A DNA stretch of 5,599 bases from Chloroflexota bacterium. GTDB lineage: Bacteria; Chloroflexota; Limnocylindria; Limnocylindrales; CSP1-4. The notes under the pieces are model-generated. The model searched no databases and was not told the DNA's origin. It saw only the letters and a program-made list of their open reading frames with translations. Of the stretch, positions 1-5,588 are shown piece after piece (positions within the stretch are counted from its first letter, which is position 1; every line of letters starts with the position of its first letter). Made by a program: the position numbers and the translations under genes. Location: assembly GCA_021789355.1 (NCBI GenBank), contig JAJYJR010000417.1, forward strand, positions 1-5,599, in the 5' to 3' direction.

Positions 1-129
1 CGGACCCACACGCTATAACTCGTCGAGCCGTTACCACTTCGGCCGCTGCTGTCCCCGCCCGATCACCAACCGCCGCAGGTCGCTTCCGCGGGCACCGTGA
101 CGATCTCGGGCGGGTGCGGACGGAGCCGT

Positions 130-732
130 CCTGACCACGGCCCCCGATCGATCAGGTCGGCTCGACCCGCAGACGCGCGAAGAGGTAGGCGACGCAGGCG
201 ACCTCGAGCCCCGCGGCCAGCAACTCGCGACCGACCATCACATCGTGCGGCTTGGCAGGATCCACGCGCACGGCGAGCGGAAGGCCGAGATACTCGATCA
301 GGATGCTGCGCTTCGCGCCGATCGTGCGGCCTCCCCGTCCCCCCGCGTTGTGGAACGTCGGACCGGCGCCCGCCGCGCACCGTCTGGGCGTCGATCATCA
401 CCATCGTGGGCTCGACGTGCTTGCGCTTCGCGCGCCGTCGGATCAGCCGCGCGATGCGGGCCATCGCCCGCTCCCAGACCCCGTTGGCGCGCCAGCGCCG
501 CCATTGCTGCCACACCGCTGGCCAGGGCGGGTAGCGCTCCGGCAGGTGGCGCCACTGGCAACCGGTGCGGGCGAGGAAGAGGATCGCCTCGACCATCCGC
601 CGGCGGGGATAGCGCGCCGGCATGCCGCGACGGCCCCGCGGGTCGAACAGGTCACGGACGAGCAGCCACTCCCGGTCCGTCAGCTCGATCATCGCGCCCA
701 TCGGCTCGATCGTGACGGAGCGCCGTGACAGG
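130..732 (-). mobile_element. Degenerate IS5-family insertion sequence remnant
   Basis: The stretch contains a broken IS5-type transposase on the minus strand and little else, so it reads as an insertion sequence remnant. The outer limits are tentative. They rest on an imperfect inverted repeat: CCTGACCACGGC at 130-141 on the plus strand, and CCTGTCACGGC read on the minus strand from 732 to 722 (one gap and one mismatch). I see no target-site duplication directly outside these ends. An 8-base direct repeat, GACGGAGC, also occurs at 119-126 and 714-721, so the true borders may lie slightly elsewhere. At about 600 bp the element is shorter than a usual IS5-family member (about 800-900 bp for this subgroup), which matches the internal deletion in its transposase. 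It is almost certainly immobile by itself. Confidence 0.6.
152..701 (-). pseudogene. IS5-family (IS427-like) transposase, frameshifted and internally deleted
   Basis: The N-terminal part (113 codons from the ATG at 701, or from a second in-frame ATG at 692) has the DUF4096-type start of IS5 transposases: LTDREW, then LARTGCQWRHLPERYPPW, then the first catalytic Asp in MIDAQTV (residue 104). After Arg113 (codon 365-363) the family sequence resumes one base later, from 361, as TFHNAGGRGGRTIGAKRSIL and on to a TGA at 152-154. The join needs a +1 step (one extra base or two lost bases near 362). In the second frame VMVGRELL is followed immediately by a segment like the family C-terminus (LEVACVAYLFARL). 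The roughly 70-80 codons normally between them, with the second Asp and the catalytic Glu, are missing. Joined length is about 182 residues against about 260 expected. Some IS5 members use programmed frameshifting between two ORFs, so the shift alone would not prove decay, but the deletion does. No good ribosome-binding site precedes either ATG. Confidence 0.88.
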
Positions 733-1221
733 TTTCATGGCGCAAGCAGACGAGGCCGAGCGGGATCTTCCGTTCAGGCAGGCTCTGAGTCGGTCATGCG
801 GAGAGGTCCTCGCTCGCCAGCACTGCGCCTTCTCGGAGCGTCAGCCTTGAGTGCCCGTTCGTATCCTGGCGAGTGGACTGGAGGAACTTGAGCTCAATCG
901 CGCCATGTTCCTCGAGCTTGTCGAGCGGGAGGCAGTGGAGTGCGACGCTCGAAGTGGATGCCCATCGGGCCTGGAACGGCGCACAGAGTCCCTGGCCCAG
1001 GCGCCACCGGTCGGGGCGGAGAGACAGGCTCCACGTCGGCCGACCATCATCGTCTGACCAACGCTGGGTATGCCGCGGCGTGACTCTCGATGTCCGTGCC
1101 CGCGTACCAGGCGAGCGGGTCGGGGACTTTGCTTACTGGGGGCCCGAGTCCGCTCGGAACGTCGCGCCGGGGACGCGGCGCACACCTTGCGTGCCGCGCG
1201 CAGGTGCCCGACGATGCCACC
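733..1221. other. Gene-poor region between the IS remnant and the glycosylase gene
   Basis: About 490 bases lie between the insertion-sequence remnant and the glycosylase start. Open frames exist on both strands, as expected at this GC content, including a GTG-started 68-codon plus-strand frame at 851-1057. None has a recognisable motif, a convincing ribosome-binding site or a family resemblance. I see no tRNA, no strong inverted repeat and no run of T's that would mark a terminator. The composition is somewhat less GC-extreme around 880-960 than in the neighbouring genes. The stretch may be decayed sequence associated with the insertion event. Its last part probably holds the glycosylase promoter. 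Confidence 0.5.
1187..1215 (+). promoter_or_regulatory. Possible promoter of the glycosylase gene, near-leaderless
   Basis: TTGCGT at 1187-1192 and GACGAT at 1210-1215 are separated by 17 bases and lie 6 bases before the ATG at 1222. Each hexamer matches the sigma-70 consensus at only about half its positions. If used, transcription would begin at or within a base or two of the start codon, which would explain why there is no good Shine-Dalgarno sequence (the only candidate, CAGGTG at 1201-1206, is too far away). This is inference from spacing and is weak in such GC-rich DNA. Confidence 0.2.
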
Positions 1222-2265
1222 ATGCCGGAGCTGCCCGAGGTCCAGGCGCTGGCCACGTTCGTCGCGTCGCGGGGTCGCGGCCGCCGGATCGCCCGCGTCG
1301 AGCTGCTGTCGTTCGCGGCGCTCAAGACCGTCAGCCCGCCGCTCTCGGCGCTGGTGGGCCGGGACATCGCGGGGTGCGGCCGACGCGGCAAGTTCCTGCT
1401 GATCGAGACGGTGCCCGGCGAGCCCATGTCCCCTGGACCGGCGCCCGGTCCCGCGGCAAGCGAGACGGTGTCATCCGAACCGGCACCCCGCACCACGGAG
1501 GACGGCCCGCCGCCGGCTCGACTCTGGCTGGTCGTCCACTTCGCGCGCGCCGGCTGGCTGCGCTGGCACGACGCTCCCCGGGGCGCTCAGGGCGCGGCGC
1601 GGCCCGCGGCCCGAGCCGAAGACCTCGCCCCGGTGCTGCGCGCGGTCCCGCCCGGGGACGCGACCCGGCCCAGGATCCGCGGGGGGCCGCTCGCGATGCG
1701 CGCGACGCTGGACGACGGCTCGGGCTTCGACCTGACCGAGGCGGGCACCCAGAAGCGCCTGGCCGTGTACGTGGTCCGCTCGCCCGAGGAGGTCGACGGG
1801 ATCGCCCGCCTGGGCGTCGACCCCCTGGACCCGGCGTTCGACGCCGCCGCGCTGGGCAGGCTACTCGCGGGACGGTCGGGACAGCTCAAGCACCTCCTCG
1901 CCGACCAGTCGGTGATCGCTGGCGTTGGCAACGCTTACTCGGACGAGGCACTCCACGCGGCGCAGCTGTCGCCGTTCCGCCCCGCCGGGAACCTGTCGGT
2001 CGAGGAGGTCACGCGGCTCCATGGCGCCCTCCTCGTGGTCCTGCGCGAGGCCCTGGCGCGCAACGAGGGGGTGCCGGCCTCCGAGCTCAAGGACGGGAAG
2101 CGGACCGCGATGCGCGTCCACGGCCGGACCGGGCTCCCCTGCCCGGTCTGCGGTGACACGGTTCGCGAGGTTTCCTTCGCGGACCGCTCGCTGCAGTACT
2201 GCCCGACCTGCCAGACCGGGGGCAAGCCTCTCGCGGACCGCCGGCTCTCGAGGCTCCTCCGCTGA
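1222..2265 (+). CDS. Fpg/Nei-family DNA glycosylase/AP lyase
   Basis: This is a base-excision repair enzyme of 347 residues that removes oxidised bases and nicks the resulting abasic site, acting on the chromosome. The start is fixed by MPELPEV: the mature N-terminal Pro2 is the catalytic nucleophile and Glu3 its partner, so the in-frame upstream extension to 1090 is not used. Visible features are Lys57 in RRGKFLL (equivalent to E. coli Fpg Lys57), the helix-two-turn-helix segment around residues 222-251 with Asn237 in GNAYSDE, and a C-terminal zinc finger with Cys307, Cys310, Cys327 and Cys330 (C-x2-C-x16-C-x2-C). The HLGMSG motif of classical Fpg is HFARAG here (106-111), so by eye the intercalating Met is replaced by Arg109. 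That fits the divergent actinobacterial/Chloroflexota Fpg/Nei subgroup, not MutM proper, so 8-oxoG specificity is uncertain. The protein is about 60 residues longer than usual because of two Pro/Ala/Gly-rich insertions (about 64-99 and 119-153). It is a single gene, convergent with the reductase downstream. Confidence 0.95.
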   Translation: MPELPEVQALATFVASRGRGRRIARVELLSFAALKTVSPPLSALVGRDIAGCGRRGKFLLIETVPGEPMSPGPAPGPAASETVSSEPAPRTTEDGPPPARLWLVVHFARAGWLRWHDAPRGAQGAARPAARAEDLAPVLRAVPPGDATRPRIRGGPLAMRATLDDGSGFDLTEAGTQKRLAVYVVRSPEEVDGIARLGVDPLDPAFDAAALGRLLAGRSGQLKHLLADQSVIAGVGNAYSDEALHAAQLSPFRPAGNLSVEEVTRLHGALLVVLREALARNEGVPASELKDGKRTAMRVHGRTGLPCPVCGDTVREVSFADRSLQYCPTCQTGGKPLADRRLSRLLR

Positions 2266-2292
2266 GACGCGCGGCGCGGCCCCGGGAGACCG

Positions 2293-3318
2293 TTATCGCT
2301 GCTCGACCCCGGTGAGCGGGTGGAGCGGACCGGTGCCGGCGCCAGTCCGCTCGACCGCGCGGGCGATCTCGACCAGGTCCTCCGGCGCGAGCGAGATCGA
2401 GCCGGCGGCGACCCACCCGTCGACCTGTTCCGGCGACCGCGCCCCCACGATCGCGCCCGTCACGCCCGGCCAGGCGAGCGTCCAGGCCACGGCGATCGCG
2501 GAGACCGTCGTCCTGCGCCGCTCGGCGATCGGCCGCAGGGCATCGCGCAGCGCGAGGTTGCGCGAGAGCGCCGGCTCCTGGAACTGCGGGTTCCTGGTCC
2601 GCCAGTCGTCCTCCGCCATGCGGGCCACCCGCTCCGCCGAGAACGAATCGGTGAGGATTCCGGACTGCATCGGGCTGTACACGATCACGCCTGTGCCATG
2701 CGCGGCCGCCCACGGGATGACGTCCTCACCGGCTCCGCGGCGGATCAGCGAGAAGGGGGGCTGGAGCGAGTCGACGTGACGGACCGCCTCGGCCCGATCG
2801 AGCAGCGCGACGTCGAAATTGGCGACGCCCGCCGCGCGGATCTTCCCCTCGTCGGCCAGCCGTGCCATCTCGCCCCAGGACTCCTCGACGGGCGTGTCCG
2901 TCCGGTCCGGCCAGTGGAACTGGTACAGGTCGATCCGCTCGACGCCCAGCCGCCGCAGGGACGCCTCGACCTCGCGGCGGATGGACGCGGGCTGCAGGTT
3001 CCGCTCGGGCTCGTCGAAGGGGCGCGACGTGTCCGGAACCATGCCGCCCTTGGTGAACACGAGCGGACGCTCGCCCGCGTGGATCTGCCGGAGCGCCTCG
3101 CCGACGACCTCCTCCGAGTGTCCCAACCCGTAGATCGCTGCGGTGTCGATCCAGTTCACGCCGCGATCGACGGCGTGGCGGATGGCCTCGACCGAGGTCG
3201 CATCGTCCTGCGGGCCCCAGCCGTAGGCCCATCCGCCGCCGCCGATGGCCCAGGCCCCGAACCCGACCGTGGTGATCTCCAGCCCGCTCGATCCGAGCGG
3301 ACGCACGTCAAGCGTCAT
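2293..3318 (-). CDS. Aldo/keto reductase
   Basis: This is a cytoplasmic NAD(P)H-dependent oxidoreductase of 341 residues with the (beta/alpha)8 aldo/keto reductase fold, predicted to interconvert aldehydes or ketones and alcohols. The catalytic tetrad is complete: Asp58 in NWIDTA, Tyr63 in AIYGLGHSEE, Lys90 in VFTKGG and His135 in YQFHWPD. The C-terminal cofactor-binding signature appears as GAIVGARSPEQV (288-299). Length and order fit the family of bacterial general-stress or perakine-reductase-like enzymes (AKR11-13 type by eye), but the physiological substrate cannot be read from the sequence. I chose the ATG at 3318 because family homology begins there (LGSSGLEITTVGFGAW) and a strong AAGGAGG lies 7 bases upstream. 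The longer in-frame reading to 3573 runs out of frame through the dehydrogenase gene and is not used. It is the second gene of an operon, with an ATGA overlap with the dehydrogenase stop. Confidence 0.95.
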   Translation of the reverse strand: MTLDVRPLGSSGLEITTVGFGAWAIGGGGWAYGWGPQDDATSVEAIRHAVDRGVNWIDTAAIYGLGHSEEVVGEALRQIHAGERPLVFTKGGMVPDTSRPFDEPERNLQPASIRREVEASLRRLGVERIDLYQFHWPDRTDTPVEESWGEMARLADEGKIRAAGVANFDVALLDRAEAVRHVDSLQPPFSLIRRGAGEDVIPWAAAHGTGVIVYSPMQSGILTDSFSAERVARMAEDDWRTRNPQFQEPALSRNLALRDALRPIAERRRTTVSAIAVAWTLAWPGVTGAIVGARSPEQVDGWVAAGSISLAPEDLVEIARAVERTGAGTGPLHPLTGVEQR

Positions 3319-4385
3319 CCCGACGCCTCCTTCCGTTTCATCGAAGCCGGGCGCGTGGTGCCCCGGGGATGGCGGCTGCCGCCGCGCTCGCCGGGCACGA
3401 GCACGAAGGCACCCTCGACGTCCCCCGCCTTCAGCCGCTCGAGCGCCCGGTTGCCCTCGGCCAGGGGCAGCGGTTCGTACGCCGTCCGGATCGGGATCTC
3501 GGCGGCCAGGGCGAGGAACTCGAGGGCATCCTGGCGCGTGAAGTTCGCCACGCTCCGCAGGGACCGCTCCCACCAGAGCGGCTCGTACGGGAACTCGGGG
3601 ACCAGGTCGAGGTGGATCGCGTTGATCGCAACCGTTCCACCGCGGTCCAGCGCGCGGAGCGCGGCGACCACGACGTCGCCGGCGGGGGCGAACGTCACCG
3701 CCGCATGCAGCGGCCGTGGAGGCCGAACGTCGTAGCCGCCGGCCCAGATCGCGCCCAGGTCGAGCGCCCGGCGTCGTTCGTGCTCGGAGCGGGTGCAGAC
3801 GTAGACCTCGCAGCCCCAGTGGACCGCGACCTGGATCGCGAGCGAGGCGGACGCGCCGAACCCGTAGAGTCCGAGGCGCCCGCCGGGCTGGATCCCGGAG
3901 ACCTTCAGCGCCCGGTACCCGATGACGCCACCGCAGAGGAGTGGCGCCGCGTCAAGGTCCTCGAACGTCTCGGGTAGCCGCAGCGCGAAATCGGCACGCG
4001 CCGTCATGAGCTCGGCGTAACCGCCGTCGCGGTCCCAGCCGGTGAACCGGGCCTGGACGCAGAGGTTCTCGCGGCCGGACCGGCAGAACTCGCAGCGGCC
4101 GCAGGCGCCGCCGAGCCACGCGACGCCCGCGCGATCGCCGATCCGCCACCCCTCGACGTCCGACCCGAGGGCCTCGACGACGCCGACGACCTGGTGGCCC
4201 GGGACGATCGGAAGATGTCGCGCCTCCACGTCGCCCTCGGCGATCTGGAGGTCGGTGCGGCAGACCCCGCACGCCCCCACCCTGAGCAGCAGCTCGCCCC
4301 GTCCCGGCGCGGGATCGGGGAGCTGGACCTCGCGGAGCGGGTGCTCCGCCGCGGGTACCGGTCGTTCGACGACGAGTGCGCGCAT
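3315..4385 (-). CDS. Zinc-dependent alcohol dehydrogenase (AdhA-like, medium-chain family)
   Basis: This is a cytoplasmic NAD(P)-dependent dehydrogenase of 356 residues from the zinc medium-chain (MDR) family. The N-terminal GroES-like domain carries catalytic-zinc ligands Cys42 (ACGVCRTD), His64 (VPGHQ) and probably Cys151 (PLLCGG). The structural-zinc lobe has Cys95, Cys98, Cys101 and Cys109 (C-x2-C-x2-C-x7-C). The Rossmann domain starts at LGLYGFGASA (171-180). The common GHE motif is GHQ (Gln65); I recall the same change in other AdhA-like proteins, so it is probably not a defect. Homology to the family starts at MRALVVERP, which sets the ATG at 4385 despite an open frame up to 4553. No Shine-Dalgarno precedes it, so a leaderless or near-leaderless transcript is possible. 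The family usually ends near FVLVP (residues 327-331). The last 25 or so residues are a basic, low-complexity tail whose codons also hold the reductase ribosome-binding site. The likely role is alcohol/aldehyde interconversion together with the reductase; the substrate is unknown. Confidence 0.95.
   Translation of the reverse strand: MRALVVERPVPAAEHPLREVQLPDPAPGRGELLLRVGACGVCRTDLQIAEGDVEARHLPIVPGHQVVGVVEALGSDVEGWRIGDRAGVAWLGGACGRCEFCRSGRENLCVQARFTGWDRDGGYAELMTARADFALRLPETFEDLDAAPLLCGGVIGYRALKVSGIQPGGRLGLYGFGASASLAIQVAVHWGCEVYVCTRSEHERRRALDLGAIWAGGYDVRPPRPLHAAVTFAPAGDVVVAALRALDRGGTVAINAIHLDLVPEFPYEPLWWERSLRSVANFTRQDALEFLALAAEIPIRTAYEPLPLAEGNRALERLKAGDVEGAFVLVPGERGGSRHPRGTTRPASMKRKEASG
3326..3332 (-). 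promoter_or_regulatory. Strong ribosome-binding site for the aldo/keto reductase
   Basis: Read on the minus strand this is AAGGAGG, 7 bases before the ATG at 3318, the best Shine-Dalgarno match in the window. It lies inside the last codons of the dehydrogenase (encoding Lys-Glu-Ala near its C-terminus) and decides the reductase start. Together with the ATGA stop/start overlap it points to translational coupling. Confidence 0.85.
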
Positions 4386-4394
4386 GACACCGCG

Positions 4395-4423
4395 ACTATC
4401 CGCCGGTCGCGGGGAACGCGCAA
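4395..4423 (-). promoter_or_regulatory. Possible promoter of the dehydrogenase-reductase operon
   Basis: On the minus strand, TTGCGC (4423-4418) and GATAGT (4400-4395) are separated by exactly 17 bases. GATAGT matches TATAAT at four of six positions and is one of few A/T-rich hexamers in this GC-rich gap. Only 9 bases separate it from the ATG at 4385, so the predicted transcript would have a leader of about 0-3 bases, in keeping with the absence of a Shine-Dalgarno sequence. Inference from sequence only. Confidence 0.35.
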
Positions 4424-4543
4424 CCACGGGCAGGGCGAGCCCCGCGCAGGCCCCTCGTCGCCGGGTTGAGGGCGCGGAGCGGTCAAAGGCCGAACGGGGC
4501 TGGCGGCATGTAACAGAAGCGCATACCCTTGGCACGTCGCACC

Positions 4544-4563
4544 TGACGCGCACCGGCGCGTCA
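4544..4563. repeat. Perfect 8-bp inverted repeat in the divergent intergenic region
   Basis: TGACGCGC and GCGCGTCA flank a 4-base ACCG centre. The arms are perfectly complementary. The site sits about 40 bases before the membrane-protein start and about 160 bases before the divergent dehydrogenase start. It could be an operator for a dimeric regulator or, if transcribed, a very stable hairpin in the leader of the plus-strand gene. There is no T-run after it, so it is not a typical intrinsic terminator. Confidence 0.6.
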
Positions 4564-4567
4564 CCGT

Positions 4568-4591
4568 CCCGGTTCGGCCGGAACGAACGGG
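4568..4591 (+). promoter_or_regulatory. Leader hairpin overlapping the ribosome-binding site
   Basis: CCCGGTTCG (4568-4576) can pair with CGAACGGG (4584-4591) with one bulged G and a 7-base loop GCCGGAA. The 3' arm ends in GGG, the first three bases of the GGGAGG ribosome-binding site (4589-4594) of the membrane-protein gene. Folding in the transcript would therefore partly hide that site. Pairing is visible directly; any regulatory effect is inference. Confidence 0.4.
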
Positions 4592-4594
4592 AGG
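4589..4594 (+). promoter_or_regulatory. Ribosome-binding site for the membrane-protein gene
   Basis: GGGAGG lies 10 bases before the GTG at 4605. An ATG at 4598 is closer (3 bases) but opens a different frame that lacks the membrane helices and any family resemblance. The spacing therefore supports the GTG start, though it is slightly long. Confidence 0.6.
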
Positions 4595-4604
4595 ATCATG
4601 CCTC

Positions 4605-5588
4605 GTGGCGATCGACCGCAGGCTCCTGAACTGGGGCATCTTCTTCGTCGCGCTTGGAGCGGTGCCGCTGCTCGTGCAGCAGGGCACGGTGAACCACGCC
4701 GCGGCGGGCGAGGCGTGGAAGCTCTGGCCGCTCATCATCGTCGGTATCGGGGTCGGCATCCTGCTGCGCCGCACGCCCGCCGCGTTCGCCGGCGGGCTGG
4801 TGGTCGCCGCCACCTTCGGACTGGTGTTCGGCGGGCTCCTCGCGACCGGCCCGGACCTCGCCGGCATCTCGGGATGCGGCAACCCGAACGTCCACGGGGC
4901 CGCAGTGACCAGCCAGGGCAGCGGGACGTTCTCCGGCGCCGGAGCGGCACGGATCCAGATGAACTGCGGGGTGCTGAACGTCACGACCAACCCGGGCAAC
5001 GGCTGGTCCTTCCAGGGCCAGGATCCGCAGGACGGGGCCGCGATTCTCGTCCAGGGCCCCTCGTCGCTGGACCTCTCCGCGCCGTCCCGGTCGAACGCCT
5101 TCTGGAACGTGACCGGCGACTACAACCGTAGCTGGCAGGTCAGCCTGCCCACCGATCCCTCGGTGGGCCTCACGATCGGCGTCAATGCCGGCTCGGGCCA
5201 GATCGACCTGTCAAATGCGCATCTCTCCAGCCTGGACGCCCAGATCAACGCCGCGGACGTTCGCCTCGATCTCTCCAGCACGTCCGTGTCCGACTTCCGC
5301 ATCAAGGTCAACGCCGGCGCGGGTCACGTCTCGCTCCCGTCGGCCTCGAGCGCGTCCGGGTCGATCAGCGTGAACGCTGGGTCGCTCGACCTCTGCCTGC
5401 CGCAGAGCAGCGGCCTGCGGGTTCGGTCCAGGAGCGCGCTCTCGTCGACCAGTTTCGCGATACCGGGTCTGTGGAGCGGTGACACCTGGACGAGCGCTAA
5501 CTTCGCAAGTGCGGCCAGCCGCATCGACCTGCAACTGGACGCGAACCTCGCCTCCGTCAACGTGAACCCGGCTGGGGGATGCAGATGA
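4605..5588 (+). CDS. LiaF-like membrane protein with extracytoplasmic beta-repeat domain
   Basis: The protein has 327 residues. The N-terminal region holds three hydrophobic segments (about 9-25, 40-55 and 59-81) with RRLLNWGIFFVALGAV and LWPLIIVGIGVGILLRR, resembling the DUF5668/LiaF-type membrane module of cell-envelope stress proteins. An Arg-rich N-terminus suggests the start is cytoplasmic, so three crossings would place the remaining 245 residues outside. That part is Ser/Gly/Asn-rich, has almost no Lys, and is predicted beta-rich, like the DUF4097/toast-rack class. Four copies of an exact 21-residue repeat begin with Val/Ile-Asn-Ala at residues 193, 214, 235 and 256. Four extracytoplasmic cysteines (91, 121, 264 and 326) could form disulfides. 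The GTG start follows a GGGAGG site, and the stop overlaps the next ATG (ATGA), so it likely begins an operon. By analogy it may sense or modulate envelope stress, but no two-component gene is visible here; the function is inference. An adhesin-like or stalk role is an alternative. Confidence 0.85.
   Translation: MAIDRRLLNWGIFFVALGAVPLLVQQGTVNHAAAGEAWKLWPLIIVGIGVGILLRRTPAAFAGGLVVAATFGLVFGGLLATGPDLAGISGCGNPNVHGAAVTSQGSGTFSGAGAARIQMNCGVLNVTTNPGNGWSFQGQDPQDGAAILVQGPSSLDLSAPSRSNAFWNVTGDYNRSWQVSLPTDPSVGLTIGVNAGSGQIDLSNAHLSSLDAQINAADVRLDLSSTSVSDFRIKVNAGAGHVSLPSASSASGSISVNAGSLDLCLPQSSGLRVRSRSALSSTSFAIPGLWSGDTWTSANFASAASRIDLQLDANLASVNVNPAGGCR
5181..5432 (+). repeat. Four 21-residue (63-base) protein repeats, predicted beta-solenoid
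   Basis: Repeat units begin at residues 193 (VNAGSG), 214 (INAADV), 235 (VNAGAG) and 256 (VNAGSL), an exact 21-residue period without gaps. Each has the pattern [VI]-N-A-[GA], then a hydrophobic-polar-hydrophobic strand (QIDL, RLDL, HVSL, LDLC-like) and a Ser-rich second half. The spacing is that of one turn of a beta-solenoid or stacked beta-roll. The DNA copies differ at many bases, so the conservation is at protein level and not a recent duplication. The last unit is conserved only in its first half. Confidence 0.75.
5574..5579 (+). promoter_or_regulatory. Ribosome-binding site for the downstream gene
   Basis: GGGGGA lies 5 bases before the ATG at 5585, within the last codons of the membrane-protein gene. 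It supports translation of the next gene from the overlapping ATGA. Confidence 0.5.

Noticed and set aside
13..18. TATAAC as a promoter -10 element
   Set aside because: It stands out in GC-rich DNA, but no -35 can be assessed at the window edge and no plus-strand gene follows.
851..1057. Small GTG-started plus-strand gene of 68 codons
   Set aside because: There is no convincing ribosome-binding site, family resemblance or membrane/signal feature, and overlapping open frames exist on both strands.
1090..1221. N-terminal extension of the glycosylase
   Set aside because: The enzyme needs Pro2 of MPELPEV at its N-terminus for catalysis, and the extension shows no family resemblance.
873..2156. 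Long plus-strand open frame (about 427 codons) overlapping the glycosylase
   Set aside because: It lies in another frame of the glycosylase gene, is Arg/Pro/Gly-rich with no motif, and exists because the high GC content suppresses stop codons.
2266..2292. Bidirectional terminator between the convergent glycosylase and reductase genes
   Set aside because: The 27-base gap is GC-rich and contains only the short palindrome CCCGGG and a direct GAGAC repeat. There is no stable stem followed by T's on either strand.
2320..3735. Long plus-strand open frame (about 471 codons) antisense to the dehydrogenase-reductase operon
   Set aside because: The opposite strand encodes two enzymes with complete catalytic motifs. 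The antisense product is Arg/Asp-rich and resembles no family.
4598..5131. ATG-started frame with good proximity to GGGAGG
   Set aside because: The product is Arg/Gly-rich without motifs, while the GTG frame at 4605 encodes clear membrane helices and a regular repeat.
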